Notes: generated by a model not told the origin, from the letters alone. Counted from the stretch's first letter, positions 47,062 to 58,206 are shown. The stretch: DNA of 64,000 nucleotides from Xiphydria camelus (GCA_963678675.1 OY783200.1:19854190-19918189), one strand, 5' to 3'. Made by a program: numbers and translations.

Positions 47062-47916
47062 AATTTTCGACAGAGTTGAAGAAGTCATTAAGGAGTAAAC
47101 GGACATCCTATCCGAAACTCGATGTCACGGAGTCAACGTCAGATTGTAATAACATCTTTAACACAGGAGAAATGCTACGAACAAGTTGGTATCGCCATCG
47201 GTGGATGGTTCGCTGTTTGTATACAAGCAGCGAAAAAGTTGAAGGTACTCTTAAAAGATCACCATTACTATAAATGAAATAAAAATTAACGAACTTGGTG
47301 TAATAAATTCGTTGACGAAATGTAAAACGTAGAGGATGAAAGATATGATACGTCAATATGCAATGAGTTTAATTGTACTGCTATAATCAGCTTCAGCAAA
47401 ATAGTAAGTATAATGAGAATATAATATATTCCAGGTTTGAAAGATATGAAAGAAGCTTGGCGTGAGTAACGATAATCGAAAACCTCCTAATTATGTGCAG
47501 GCGAAATTGATACGTTTTCATCCCTGTCAATATATCCCTTGGTTCTGGTGAGATATTATATAGTTTCAATTATGTCTTACAGGTGAGAGATTCCCTTCTA
47601 CCACCAGTTCAGGGTCACTATCTGCGGCTGGAAGCAACTGCAGTTTGCACGACTCGGGGAGATCTTTAGCGGTGCACAATCAAGTACGTCCTTTTCAGTA
47701 CTTTCTTTTAATTCTTATTTTTTTATATTACTTATTTTTGCACTACACATACATTAATATTGTGACATTTGCTGCATATTTCTCATAAATGAAAGAGAGT
47801 GAAAGAGAATGCAGGTGAATAATATATATTATTTCCAGATTGACCTGGGAGAACAAATTCATATCTCCGCAACATCGTGGGCCGCTATGGAACAAGCTAC
47901 CCAGCTAATTGGGTGA
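47062..47916 (+). CDS. 3' end of an unrecognised gene (four exons)
   Basis: Exons 47062-47244, 47435-47461 (a 27-nt microexon), 47583-47683 and 47839-47916 have AG/GT borders (donors GTACTC, GTGAGT, GTACGT) and join without phase conflict. The first needs one base from an upstream exon that I did not find. The predicted stretch of about 130 residues is basic, then Ser/Gly-rich (TTSSGSLSAAGSNCS), and ends in a short conserved-looking tail with HISATSW and a stop at 47914. I do not recognise it. It runs toward the THAP start exon, which begins 190 bp after its stop. Confidence 0.45.
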
Positions 47917-48105
47917 CCTTATTATTGTTTGGCGTCTTCGGAGACTAAGCCAAATTCTTCCGATTATAGGGACCGTGCAAGGCGAATAGGGCGCCATCTG
48001 AAAGCTGTTGTGTAAAGTAATTGGGATGAATTTAACAAGCGCATAAAGGGCAGTTACAGTGAAATTCCTTTTTATTAATTAAAATTAAATATTTTTTTTT
48101 GTAAA

Positions 48106-48290
48106 ATGCCATCCTCGAAAAAAACCTGTTGCACCAAAGGTTGCTCAAATACACCAGATCGTGTACGAAATATTAATCCATCAGTAAAATTTTATTTCTT
48201 TCCTATAAGTAGTGTTTACTTGCCATGGAAGAATCACAAACGTGTAAAGTGGATTAATGCAGTTAAAATTGCATTAATCCACTGCTACAG
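48106..48290 (+). pseudogene. THAP-domain start exon, probably disrupted
   Basis: From ATG at 48106 the frame shows a THAP zinc-finger N-terminal half: Cys-x4-Cys near residues 8-13, the FYFFP block, and VKWINAV at the expected distance (Trp of the domain). The second half (Cys-x2-His) is absent. The sequence runs into a short snap-back (GTGGATTAATGCA repeated inversely at 48251-48285) and then a Tc1 derivative at 48321. THAP proteins are DNA-binding and often derive from P-type transposases. Either splicing skips the insertion or the copy is dead. Confidence 0.5.
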
Positions 48291-48320
48291 TATTCTGATA
48301 ATATATATAGGTGATATATA

Positions 48321-48854
48321 CAGTAAGTTAAGTAAGAGCGTGTACAGCGTTATTTATAAAAAATGTATTCAACAATGTTTTTTCCACATACATACGTTTG
48401 ATATGTTCCAAGGCAATGCGCAATTATGTTAATAATGAGTTCAATCACCCACGAGCATCAATAATCGCTTGACATCTCCGAGGCATAGATACTATCCACC
48501 AAATTTTCGGCGTATTCGCAGGGAAGTACTTATCTTTCAAATGCGTCGAATTTCTCAGGATACATACATCAAGCAGAATCTTCGAGGAAAACGCGTCTTC
48601 ACTGTGAAGCAGCTACCCTGAGAAAAATTCAACGTATTTGGAAGGCACTTTCTCGCGAATACGCCGAAAATTTGGTGGATAGTATGCCTCGGAGATGCCA
48701 AGCGATTATTGATGCTGGTGAGTTAACATAATTGCGTATTATCTTGAAACATGTCAAACGTATGTATGTGGGAAAAAACATTGTTGAATAATCTGGTTGT
48801 TGTTGTTGAATATTTTTATGAATAACGCCGTACACGCTCTTACTTAACTTACTG
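48321..48854 (+). mobile_element. Tc1-like fold-back derivative with transposase 3' end in both arms
   Basis: Inverted ends CAGTAAGTTAAGTAAGAGCG and the complement, flanked by TA on both sides. The right part encodes the C-terminus of a Tc1-type transposase on the + strand (REYAENLVDSMPRRCQAII, then stop). The left arm is an inverse copy of the same end, so the element has two 3' halves and no 5' half. It cannot encode a transposase. Confidence 0.75.
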
Positions 48855-49335
48855 TACTTACCACAATCTTTACATTATAAGTATTTGATATACTGGTTTG
48901 TGAGCTACAACTTTACAGGTTATAACGATCTATCCGTTTTCGGTGTCATCTGTCTCTATTACATTAAGTACATGACCCGATTCAAATATAATAATTTTCT
49001 TCCTTTGACATTATTTTGATCTCGTATGAGGTGATTTTGGATTGGCCGAAAGCCGTACTTAATAATTCTGATCATTTTTATAAATTCTCTAATAGCGTGT
49101 TACACTGTAAATTTATTCCCAAAAAGTATCTATTTCAGTCGTGTGGTCGCGCGCACATCGGCGAACACACTGCCCTCTATAGCTTGTGCACGATCCCTAT
49201 ACCGTGGAAGCCCGAAAATTGAAGGTTTCCGACGAAGTGAACGTAGCAAAAGATAAAGGACAGGACTTGGTTAAATATTTGAATCAAAATAATTATTTAT
49301 ACTATTTATTTAATTCTTGTGTAATTTATTTGCAG
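48855..49335. other. Between the Tc1 derivative and the terminal exons
   Basis: A 68-codon frame at 49016-49222 is followed by a Lys/Asp-rich open stretch at 49225-49285. These may be part of the same THAP-containing gene, but no splice arrangement fits the phase needed by the exon at 49336. Confidence 0.3.
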
Positions 49336-49518
49336 TTCACTATCGGAACTTTGTTTTGAAAGATATAATTCAGTATATAAGGAGCTGCACCTTACCGACC
49401 ATTTAAGTCGTACTGGAGCGTTTCTTTCGGATCGTGCCACCGATATGTTGGGCTACAGAGGCACCAAAGGATGCAAATCAACAATACGTCATATAAAACA
49501 AGAATTGGTAGACCCGGA
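49336..49518 (+). CDS. Internal exon of the THAP-region gene
   Basis: Acceptor TTATTTGCAG and donor GTACGT bracket 61 codons with no stop in this frame only, leaving two bases. The product is Leu/Arg-rich with TDHLSRTGAFLSDRATDML and a Lys/His-rich end. I do not recognise it. Confidence 0.45.
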
Positions 49519-49760
49519 GTACGTATAATTAATATTAACAATTTTTGAATAAAAGAACCTATTTCATATCATATACCTATGCTTCTAAAAACAATTTACG
49601 TATAAAATTTCATATGTGCTATTACTTTGGAATTTGTAATTGTATTGTATTAAATTTTTCGAATCATATCTCCTCAATTGACTAAAAAAACGATTGAATT
49701 GGTATACGATTTGAAAAAGTCAATTTAACAAAGACTATAGGTATTTAAATTTTGTTTCAG

Positions 49761-49875
49761 GGACACAACTGAATCTTATCAACTAAACGAGGTTACGGGA
49801 GAACTGGAACAACCACACACAAGCCATGTATTAGTTAATCCTACAATGGGTGAATTAGAAAATATTTTCACGTAA
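49761..49875 (+). CDS. Terminal exon of the THAP-region gene
   Basis: Acceptor ATTTTGTTTCAG; its first base completes a Glu codon with the two bases left by the previous exon. 37 codons then TAA at 49873. Contains two similar short stretches (EVTGELEQP and NPTMGELEN). Unrecognised. Confidence 0.45.
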
Positions 49876-50036
49876 TTGAAACATATTTACGTGTTCAGCT
49901 ATTCTACGTTTTTCTTTTATATTTTTATTCTTTAAATATATCAATTCTATTTTAAAATGTGAATGTTTCATTTCAATTTTCCCACTATTACCATCCTACC
50001 GGTTCCAGTCTCGCGATAATTCTCTTATTGTAATTG

Positions 50037-50289
50037 AAGAGTATAACTTCTAAAGGGTCTAAGTGCCAATAAGCTAAAGTTGGGAAAATCAGCAAAAACA
50101 GGCAGATGCTTCAAAGGAATATAATCGAGCATGACTTGCAGGTTTTTGAGTTTTGAGCCTCTACGGATGCTTTTTCACGTAGACCCTTTTCAGATGCATT
50201 GGGGTTTGCACTTACAACCGTTTTCAAGTAAAATCTATATTTTTGCAAACATGGCACTTAGACCCTTTAGAAGTTATACTCTTCAATTG
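50037..50289. mobile_element. MITE with GAGTATAACTTCTAAAGG ends, copy B
   Basis: Same ends and interior as 36099-36355 but inserted in the opposite orientation. Confidence 0.75.
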
Positions 50290-50397
50290 GTCAAAAAAAT
50301 AATTATACCGATCACCGATCTTAAATTTCGTAAATTAAAAACTGGCCGGACATATCGCTTGCTCAATGCAATAGTGACGCAAGTCAAAAACGCTCGC

Positions 50398-50912
50398 AAC
50401 CGCTCGGCTCGCAGATGTACCTATATCTGGCTGATCATTGGAAGTTCGTTGGAAGCATTAACCCTCTCATGTGAATAGGCGTTTCCCCCACTCCGCAATC
50501 GCCCAGCTGGGCGGGCTGTGCAGCGCTCTCCGCATCGGCATGTGACCGCGCGTTTCAGGAGCGTATACATTAAAGGAATTCAAATTTTGATGCAAGAACG
50601 AAAAAATGTTGACTAAGGTTATTAGATTTTTCATTACACTCTTTAACATCTTTTAGACATATTTCAACTTTTTAATACGTAATTTTTTGGGATAAATCTT
50701 TGTAAAAGTGATTATTAAGGCCCTCGGAAGACCACGATTGTGAATACCGCTACGTGCCTGCCACTACGTGTCGTAGTGGGGCTGCCGCGCCGTGCCACTG
50801 GCTATCCCCTCTCCGATAGCAAAAGTACTACTGAGTCCCATAATCACATGAGAGGGTTAATTTCAACGAACGGTTTACGAGCGGCTTGCGAACCGCTCGG
50901 CTCGCAGATGTA
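50398..50912. repeat. Repeat pair with both direct and inverted components
   Basis: AACCGCTCGGCTCGCAGATG occurs in the same orientation at 50398 and 50890, while TTAACCCTCTCATGTGA (about 50459) and TCACATGAGAGGGTTAA (about 50844) face each other. This looks like two copies of one GC-rich repeat that have been rearranged. No gene. Confidence 0.5.
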
Positions 50913-51628
50913 TACTCGCCATTTAGGTGGTTGCATGGCGAGCGCTGAGCCGCCGTGCTAAAAGGAGCACACTCTGTTACCACATTACCGGCTACTTTCA
51001 TATACTTTGCACTGAACGGGAGACGAATGTAAGTGCATCGTGGCAACACTGTATCTCGAGCGTTTGTCGGAGAGCTACTCGCACTGGGCGGCTCAGCGCT
51101 GCTTTTCCGTTCGCTCAGACAATTATCATTTTTTTTAATTGCGCAAGTGTATTTTTTGAAAAATTATAGCCACGGGCCGTTTCAAAAATGTTTAAAGGAA
51201 GCATTATTATGTTTTCAAATTTTTTTAATTGTAAAAAATATATAAAATCATTTAAAATCTAAAAACGGCGGTGCCGTGCTCATTTAGCGAGTAACGAAGG
51301 GTTAACATTTGTAGGGTCCAGTGGAAGAACGATGAGGTTCCATTTTTTTCGAAATCGATATTTTAGCGGCATCTGTTAGCTTGTAACATGAAGTATCAAC
51401 ATACCAAACCTTACAGGGGACAAACAATGAGATTCCACTAAAAACTGTGGTTGTAAATAGGCGGCACAGTGGACTCCCGCGTGTTGTGAAACTTTAAATG
51501 TCGTGTTTCTCAACTTTTAGAAATATGGAACCTCATCGTTTTTCGACTGGACCCTTCATTTATCTCAGCGAAGAGAAATTCCGGTCGTCCCTGAATGAGA
51601 GCATCGGAAGAGGCAAGCAACTTACTCC
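50913..51628. other. Intergenic, no gene seen
   Basis: GC-richer first part, then AT-rich. GGGTCCAGT.. and ACTGGACCC-type words (51315, 51540) with AACGATGAGGTTCCAT and ATGGAACCTCATCGTT form an inverted pair bounding 51314-51552, probably another small element. Confidence 0.45.
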
Positions 51629-51631
51629 TTA

Positions 51632-52268
51632 GGCCCAGCGCCCACGGTGCGACTGTTTTGAGACAAAGGTGACAAATCAGTTGAGTTTGCAACTGTTTTC
51701 TAACCTCGGTAGCGTATAGAAGTGTTGAGCCGCACACGAGTCGATTCGAATAAGACTAGTTTGCAATCAGTCACAAATCGGTTGTACGTGACCATGTTTC
51801 CGCGGTCGCTGTTGCGTTGCAGTTTAAAGTTGCCCCGAATATCAAGGTGCTCACCACGTGTTATTTTGTTTATTTCAAAATGGGTGATCAAGGACTGGAT
51901 TTAAGATTCTTTCGACATTCGATAAAAAGCTATAAACTTTCTATCTGTCTGAGACAGTTCTTTTGCTGCTACGAATAGCTTAGAATTCAGATTTCCCCTT
52001 ATGTATGGATGGACCCGGTACTTCCTCTGTGTCCTGTGCAGTCTGCGATATTGATAATAATCAATGATGTCTTCCTCATCTCATTCTGAATATTCAGAAT
52101 TTGACATTGTAAAAATTTAGCTGCACTGCTACACCAACTGGTTAAAACTGATTCACAATGAGTCGCATTCGCGTGCGCGCCGAAATTTCATTTTGGTTGT
52201 AAACTGGTTGTAAAGTAAACTAGTTTGCAACCTTTGTCTCAAAACAGTCGCACCGTGGGCGCTGGGCC
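51632..52268. mobile_element. 637-bp PIF/Harbinger-like element (TTA target duplication)
   Basis: Inverted ends GGCCCAGCGCCCACGGTGCG and complement, flanked by TTA (51629-51631, 52269-52271). The terminal GGCCCAG matches the 127-bp MITE at 11317, so the two belong to related families. No transposase or Myb-like ORF is visible. Confidence 0.8.
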
Positions 52269-52317
52269 TTAAAGAACCGTGCACATAAAGCCTCATACCG
52301 CCTCCACCACTCCCAAC

Positions 52318-53265
52318 TAGGGATGGTACAAAATATAATTATATCGATATATTTAATCATATAATACATCGAAACTAAAAATCGATATACCGATAATATC
52401 GAATGGTAAATATCGATATATTGAATATATCGATTTATTTTGTAAACAAACAAACAAAATTATTAAAATCGTTAGGTTGCTAATTTTCTTCGGCTTGGTC
52501 AGAGGCAACCATTCAATGAAGCTAAATAATACTTTTTGGTGGAGCCATTTCTAAATTAATGTATTAAGCTTAAGCAAAGCACACCACAGTTTAGCAGTTT
52601 TAGCACTGTACGGTGAAGGAGGCCCTAGCCTACAATATTACTACAATATACAATGACTAAAGGATTTCTTTTCAGTTTTCACTAGCAACCAGAAACAACA
52701 ACCCACAGATCATATCTTGTACCTCAGAGCCAGAGTATGTTAAGTCCATTTTTGCCGAAAATGGGGTTTATATGTTAAATAATAGTATTAATATTTAATT
52801 AATATTTTAAACTCAATTATTTCAAAACTACTTTTTTGGACTTAACATACTCTGGCTCTGAGGTACAGATATACACAAACAGCAACCTTAGATGAAACCA
52901 GAGAACAGCAACCAGCAATACTTAGAACACACATACCTAGAACATATTATCTATCAGATACTATACCATCATCAGCCATAGATTATGAATGAATAAGCTC
53001 TTAACAACGAACATATTATCATCTTATTCTAAGGTTTGGTCGAGAAGCATACGCGAATGCTCGTCTGCTCATTGGTTGGTGTTCGGTTTATTATGACGTA
53101 ATGTTTAATAGGCGTTTCTTGGTATGGTTTTGACTGACTGATATATCGAAAAAAATATATCGATATTATCGATATATCGGTAGCAAAATATCGATAAAAA
53201 TATATCGACATATTTAAGGAATATATCGATATATTTAAAATATCGATATATCATTACCATCCCTA
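52318..53265. mobile_element. hAT-like element, 948 bp
   Basis: Ends TAGGGATGGTA and TACCATCCCTA, followed inward by ATCGATATAT-rich sequence on both sides. Flanking 8-mers CTCCCAAC and CTCCCTAC match 7 of 8, the size expected of a hAT target duplication. No transposase frame. Contains a nested 30-bp perfect inverted repeat (52719-52748 / 52837-52866, beginning GTACCTCAGAGCCAG). Confidence 0.75.
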
Positions 53266-53282
53266 CTCCCTACTCGATCCCG

Positions 53283-53790
53283 ACGCAAAAAGTGATCCAC
53301 GGAGAGACACAGCTGAGCCCGACACATGAGGCTTGAGCCACGTCTCTGGAACAGCTATGATATGAAAGAAGTTCGAGAAGAAATAATCGCAAAAAACATC
53401 GATATGGTGAAGAACGGACTACGCGTTAATATGACAGATGCAAAGATGATTCAGCGGTTGGTGTTATCTGACGTGGGAGGTCTCACGAGGGTGGCGGTCT
53501 TAAAGCGGCATGGGAAGCTGTGGTGGATGCAGCCGGATATATTCCGGCAGAAGAATGGCTAGGGCCCGGCAAATGAAACGCAGGTGACACGGATGACATA
53601 GATGAGCTGATGGCTGCGATAGATGCAGGGGTAGATTTGGAGGATGTGCCTACTCCCGCGTAGGCTCTTACAACGTCGGCACTACAGGAGACTGGTATGG
53701 GTGCAGCTGAAGCAGCCACCCTGACGTGGACAGCATCTCCAGACGTCCAGGCATTCTTCAGGCGATCAGCGGCCACGAGCTTACGTAATT
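53283..53790 (+). pseudogene. Decayed coding fragment, unidentified
   Basis: The frame from 53326 (77 codons) and a second frame from about 53500 (with EAVVDAAGYIPAEEWLGP, then Asp-rich DDIDELMAAIDAGVD and an Ala-rich stretch) look protein-coding, with stops and frame changes between them. The pattern fits a decayed ORF, possibly from a mobile element. I could not name the family. Confidence 0.35.
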
Positions 53791-54095
53791 CCTAGAACAC
53801 ATCAGAATCTCTCATAATCTCTCAGAATTTTCTACTTTCGAGAAACTGTATAAAATGTTGAGTAAACTTTGAAGAAATTCCGAGAAACATTTCCACCAGG
53901 GTACGGTCAACTATGGAAGAGTACCTTGACTTTTTAACACTAAAAATCTACATCAGTATGCGTTGATTCTATGGGAAACGATGGAATTTGAGACACTTTT
54001 TAGTTTTACATAATCATAAGTAGAATTGCACGATTTGTGAGTAACGTAAAAATAGGTTCTAATAACTGGCGCGAGTAAAATACCAAAGATACTCA

Positions 54096-54912
<817 letters not shown>

Positions 54913-55200
54913 GCCCTCTCTGGCCAGTCCGAAATCTCCGATTTTCGGTTCAGAATTCTTGTCCAGCAGGATGTTCGCACTTTTGATGTCGCCGTGAATC
55001 AGTGGCTTCTCAATAATGATGTGCAAATATTGCACTCCCCTGGCGACACCTTTGGCGATCTCGTGACGTTGCAGCCAGGTAAGCGGTCGAGTTTTTTGCT
55101 TGAGAAGTAATCTGCCCTCCAGCGAGCCATTTCGCATAAATTGATAAACGAGGCAGGAGGCTTCGCCGTCGACGCTGTACGCGTACATAGGGAGAGTGCC
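54913..55200 (-). pseudogene. Pelle kinase fragment, copy 2 (tandem, open)
   Basis: One open frame of about 95 codons covers YAYSVDGEASCLVYQFMRNG, TWLQRHEIAKGVARG, PLIHGDIKSANILLD and DFGLAREG. It repeats copy 1 from just after the N-lobe to the DFG motif with about 90% similarity and no frameshift. It lacks the N-lobe and the C-lobe and abuts a retroelement at about 55200, so it is partial at both ends. Confidence 0.75.
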
Positions 55201-55753
55201 CACCGAAGTGGCGTGGCATAAGGCCCGTTTTACACCGGCGGAACTACAAAACCTAAGAGACTACATTATGTTCCCCGCAGAAAACCCAGCAATTATTAAT
55301 AACATTGCAAGAGGTATGACCGGTAGAGACATTGTCGATAAAGAATTATCAATACATACGTTTTTAGACGAGAATACAATCCGCAAAATAGCAGAAAACA
55401 CGTGGAACAAAATGTGGAATAACTTTTTAACGTTTGGTACAGCAAGCGCAGGATTTTTAGCGATAATATTCATATTTAGACTAATAAAATTAATCGCGGA
55501 CACGATTGTACACGGTTACGCACTACATACGGTATACGGATGGTCCATTCACCTACTGGGCGCTGTATGGGACTCAGCAACTTATTTACTACTACACCTG
55601 GGAAGAACGAAACAACTACAAAAGGATCCAGAAAGAAAAGATACTCCGGAACAAGAATTACCAACAATTCACCATCCACTAGATGAACAAGAAATACAGC
55701 CGCCAACTTCAACCAACACTAATCAACAAAAATCAAACACATACCCCATATAA
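55201..55753 (+). pseudogene. C-terminal part of an envelope-like membrane glycoprotein (retroelement)
   Basis: The open frame of about 180 codons has no in-frame ATG near its start and begins at the junction with the Pelle fragment, so it is 5' truncated. A helical, charged N-terminal part (FTPAELQNLRDYIMFPAE) is followed by long hydrophobic segments around residues 78-130 and a polar Pro/Thr/Gln tail. This layout, together with the downstream LTR, suggests the transmembrane/cytoplasmic end of an envelope-type protein; the sequence recalls chuvirus-like glycoproteins carried by insect Bel/Pao elements, but this is recognition by eye. Not expected to be functional. Confidence 0.45.
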
Positions 55754-56047
55754 AATATATAATAAGAAAATTTACGTTTCCGAATCATTAGAAATTAATA
55801 AGTCCGAAATCAAATGAACCACTGAATCATTCTAGCCGACCATACTTCAAATACAAACAATTAGTCAGAAAGAGATACGTACGGTACATAACGAGCACGA
55901 ACAGACATCAACAGACCAAACCTAAACAGACCGATCCTAAATAGACCTTTCCAAAGTCCAAAACCAAACTCCAAATGAAAGGCAGCAGACTTTCAAAAAT
56001 CCAAATTCCAAACCCCCGACCAAGTATAAAATCCGCACGAAACCCAC

Positions 56048-56584
56048 ATGGAGGCCAGTCACAAAACCGAAACGCTTCTGAAAAGATCAAGACAGCAGAG
56101 AATCGAAATGGAATATCCATTTGCACCGTCAGACAGGCAAGTCGAGCAAATCGTCACGGCCAATTACTTGTCATGGACGTGGGATCTCGAAGAGAACGTA
56201 TTCAATCTCCAAGAATTATTCGCTAACGAATACCCAGACGATGAACCCTGGGACGAGCTCGAATTCGTTAAGGAGGGATTCAGGGAAGTCATTTGGGGCG
56301 AGTACAACGAGGCCCGCGCGGAGTACGAGTATCAACTAGAGCGCAGATTAGAAGAGGAAGAATGGAGAAACCATGTTGAACAGCCACCAATAGACCGCTC
56401 CTATTTAGAGTGGCTAGACATCTCGATTTATACTCCAGAGCAGTGGGAACAAATCGACTGGCCCCAACAACTCCAAGTTATAAGGAGCTGGGAAGCACAG
56501 GAGGAACGAGATCCCTGGCCCGTGCAACGGCGCTTCCCAGATGATTGGGACAGCGCCAACGGGGAGGAGGACATCCTACCCTAA
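56048..56584 (+). CDS. Acidic Trp-rich ORF beside the retroelement LTR (178 aa), unknown
   Basis: 178 codons from ATG 56048 (a second ATG at 56108 would give 158). The product is strongly acidic, with many Glu/Asp, a high Trp and Tyr content (for example WTWDLEEN, EWLDISIYTPEQWEQIDWPQ) and no membrane segment or Cys pattern. It starts about 295 bp after the envelope-like frame and ends 336 bp before the LTR, the position of a 3' accessory gene in complex retroelements. I know no family that fits. Codon use differs from the adjoining AT-rich sequence, and the frame is intact while its neighbour is truncated. Could also be a late host-derived or viral insert. Confidence 0.5.
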   Translation: MEASHKTETLLKRSRQQRIEMEYPFAPSDRQVEQIVTANYLSWTWDLEENVFNLQELFANEYPDDEPWDELEFVKEGFREVIWGEYNEARAEYEYQLERRLEEEEWRNHVEQPPIDRSYLEWLDISIYTPEQWEQIDWPQQLQVIRSWEAQEERDPWPVQRRFPDDWDSANGEEDILP

Positions 56585-56904
56585 CCACTATCATCCCTCC
56601 TACAACTTTTTAATATGTGCTCAATCTACAATATCTTTGTTAATTATATATCTTGTCATTAATTATCAACTCTACAACACATTATAATCACAATTTTATA
56701 CAATCATCTATACTCTGTTAATCATCAAATCTAATAACTCACAAATATATATAATTTTTGTTAACCTCCATAAATATTCGAGACAGTTTTAATGAAATAA
56801 TCTACGAACATGGCTACAATAATAATATACATTCTAACTAATTAAACTTTTTCCAAAGGAGGGATATGGAACCCAACCTTCACGTTAGGCTCACCTAACG
56901 TTCA

Positions 56905-56920
56905 GATTTAAGGGAGTAGG
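56905..56920 (+). other. Polypurine tract of the retroelement
   Basis: AAGGGAGTAGG lies directly before the LTR, the expected site for plus-strand priming. A second purine run (AAAGGAGGGATATGG) is at 56856-56870. Confidence 0.5.
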
Positions 56921-57742
56921 TGTCACGTTCCGAGATAGCCGTCTTCGTAAGACTCATAGAGATAGGACACGGTAGTGAATAAGCGACGGACAAAGTCTCC
57001 GTTTGGAAATCAATAGGCGATAAGAAAAGTCCCGAATGCAAGCGATTCGTCATCAGAGCAAACGCATGATGAAAATGGACTCTGCATAGGATAGCTAATG
57101 TTAAGAAACAGATCATAGTTCAACCTGAACATGTAAGTTTCCTTTAGAGGAGGGATAAGAATCAGCCCCACTTGTCTCGTATAAAAGGCCAAGATTCTTC
57201 CCCTCCGCGGGGCATTATTATTAGAGAACTCTTCATAGTAAACCAGCCATCAGGCGTAAACGCTCTTCAATAGTTTGAAACTGTAACGGCATATCAAATT
57301 GACAAGACTTTCTTTGTCGTGAATAAAGTAGATATAGAGCTTAGCTTCAGTGTCTCGATTAATCCTCGGCAACCAAATCCCTGCTAGAGAGCTCGTTAAT
57401 AAGAAGCCATAAACCAAGGAAGAGACCGAGAGAAACGAACCTGAGCAGCCTAACTCAACCAACGAATAAAAGGTAAGCCTCATAAATCATAGAGTTTGAA
57501 ATCTTGAAACCAATAAACGAGAAAAACGCCCGAATCCAAGATAAGAGTGTCGAGTAGATTGTTTCCGCGATAAATTCAGTTTCCCTTTTAATGTTTGTAG
57601 ATAATCTCAATCCCCTTAAACCTGTAGAGAAAATAGTCCAGGTAGCGCCTAGTAAAGTGCGGTTCTCTCGCATGAGTCGATAGGCTTGTTGTTTTCCCTT
57701 TGAATGGTAAATTAGTCGTTTGTCAGTCCCCAAGACGTGACA
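56921..57742 (+). mobile_element. LTR (822 bp)
   Basis: Begins TGTCACGT and ends ACGTGACA, an exact 8-bp inverted terminus with TG/CA ends. Contains TATAAAA at 57180-57186 and AATAAA at 57322-57327 in the proper order, with a polypurine tract immediately upstream. It should therefore be the 3' LTR of the element that supplies the envelope-like frame. No matching second LTR is visible in the window. Confidence 0.7.
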
Positions 57743-57750
57743 ATATACAA

Positions 57751-58154
57751 GATGTCCAACAATCGGGAAACTCCAACAGTTCCCCTTCACAGGGCACTAC
57801 ATGGAGAACAAAATCAAATGTTCAAACGCGTCCAATACATCAAATTCAAGACCAAATGTCTGTTCATCAACAATAACTCTCATTGTCAGTCAAGGAAGTC
57901 GAGTTCCAACGGTTCGCGTAGCCCCTGCTAATCTATACCTCCCGGTAACCCTAATGCTTGACACAGGAGGCGGCCCAAATCTTTTAAAAGAAAGAGTTAA
58001 TAGTGCCTCAAATCTAGTAGATCATAGTGAGATCATCCAGTTAAGTGGAATTACAGCCCATAAGGTGACGACCTTAGGCCGAATCTCGATAAATGTTTTA
58101 GGTTACGATACCTTCTTTCATTTAGTACCAGATGATTTTCCGATCAGTAGATAA
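57751..58154 (+). pseudogene. Retroelement gag/protease fragment (retropepsin DTG)
   Basis: A short frame starting MSNNRETPTVPLHRA (57751) passes into another frame at about 57860 that holds LPVTLMLDTGGGPNLLKERV, the active-site DTG of a retropepsin, followed by the typical hydrophobic strand-turn pattern and LGRISINVLG. It stops at 58152. No reverse transcriptase follows. It either belongs to a second element next to the LTR or is what remains of the same element after a large deletion. Confidence 0.6.
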
Positions 58155-58206
58155 GCTAGGCGGGTTCGAGCGCAGTTGACCCCCACTCCCTGCCTACGCG
58201 ACCGGG

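Noticed and set aside
53483..53776. 97-codon - strand Ala/Ser/Pro-rich frame
   Set aside because: The + strand over the same bases reads better as a decayed acidic coding fragment; the - strand product is a composition shadow.
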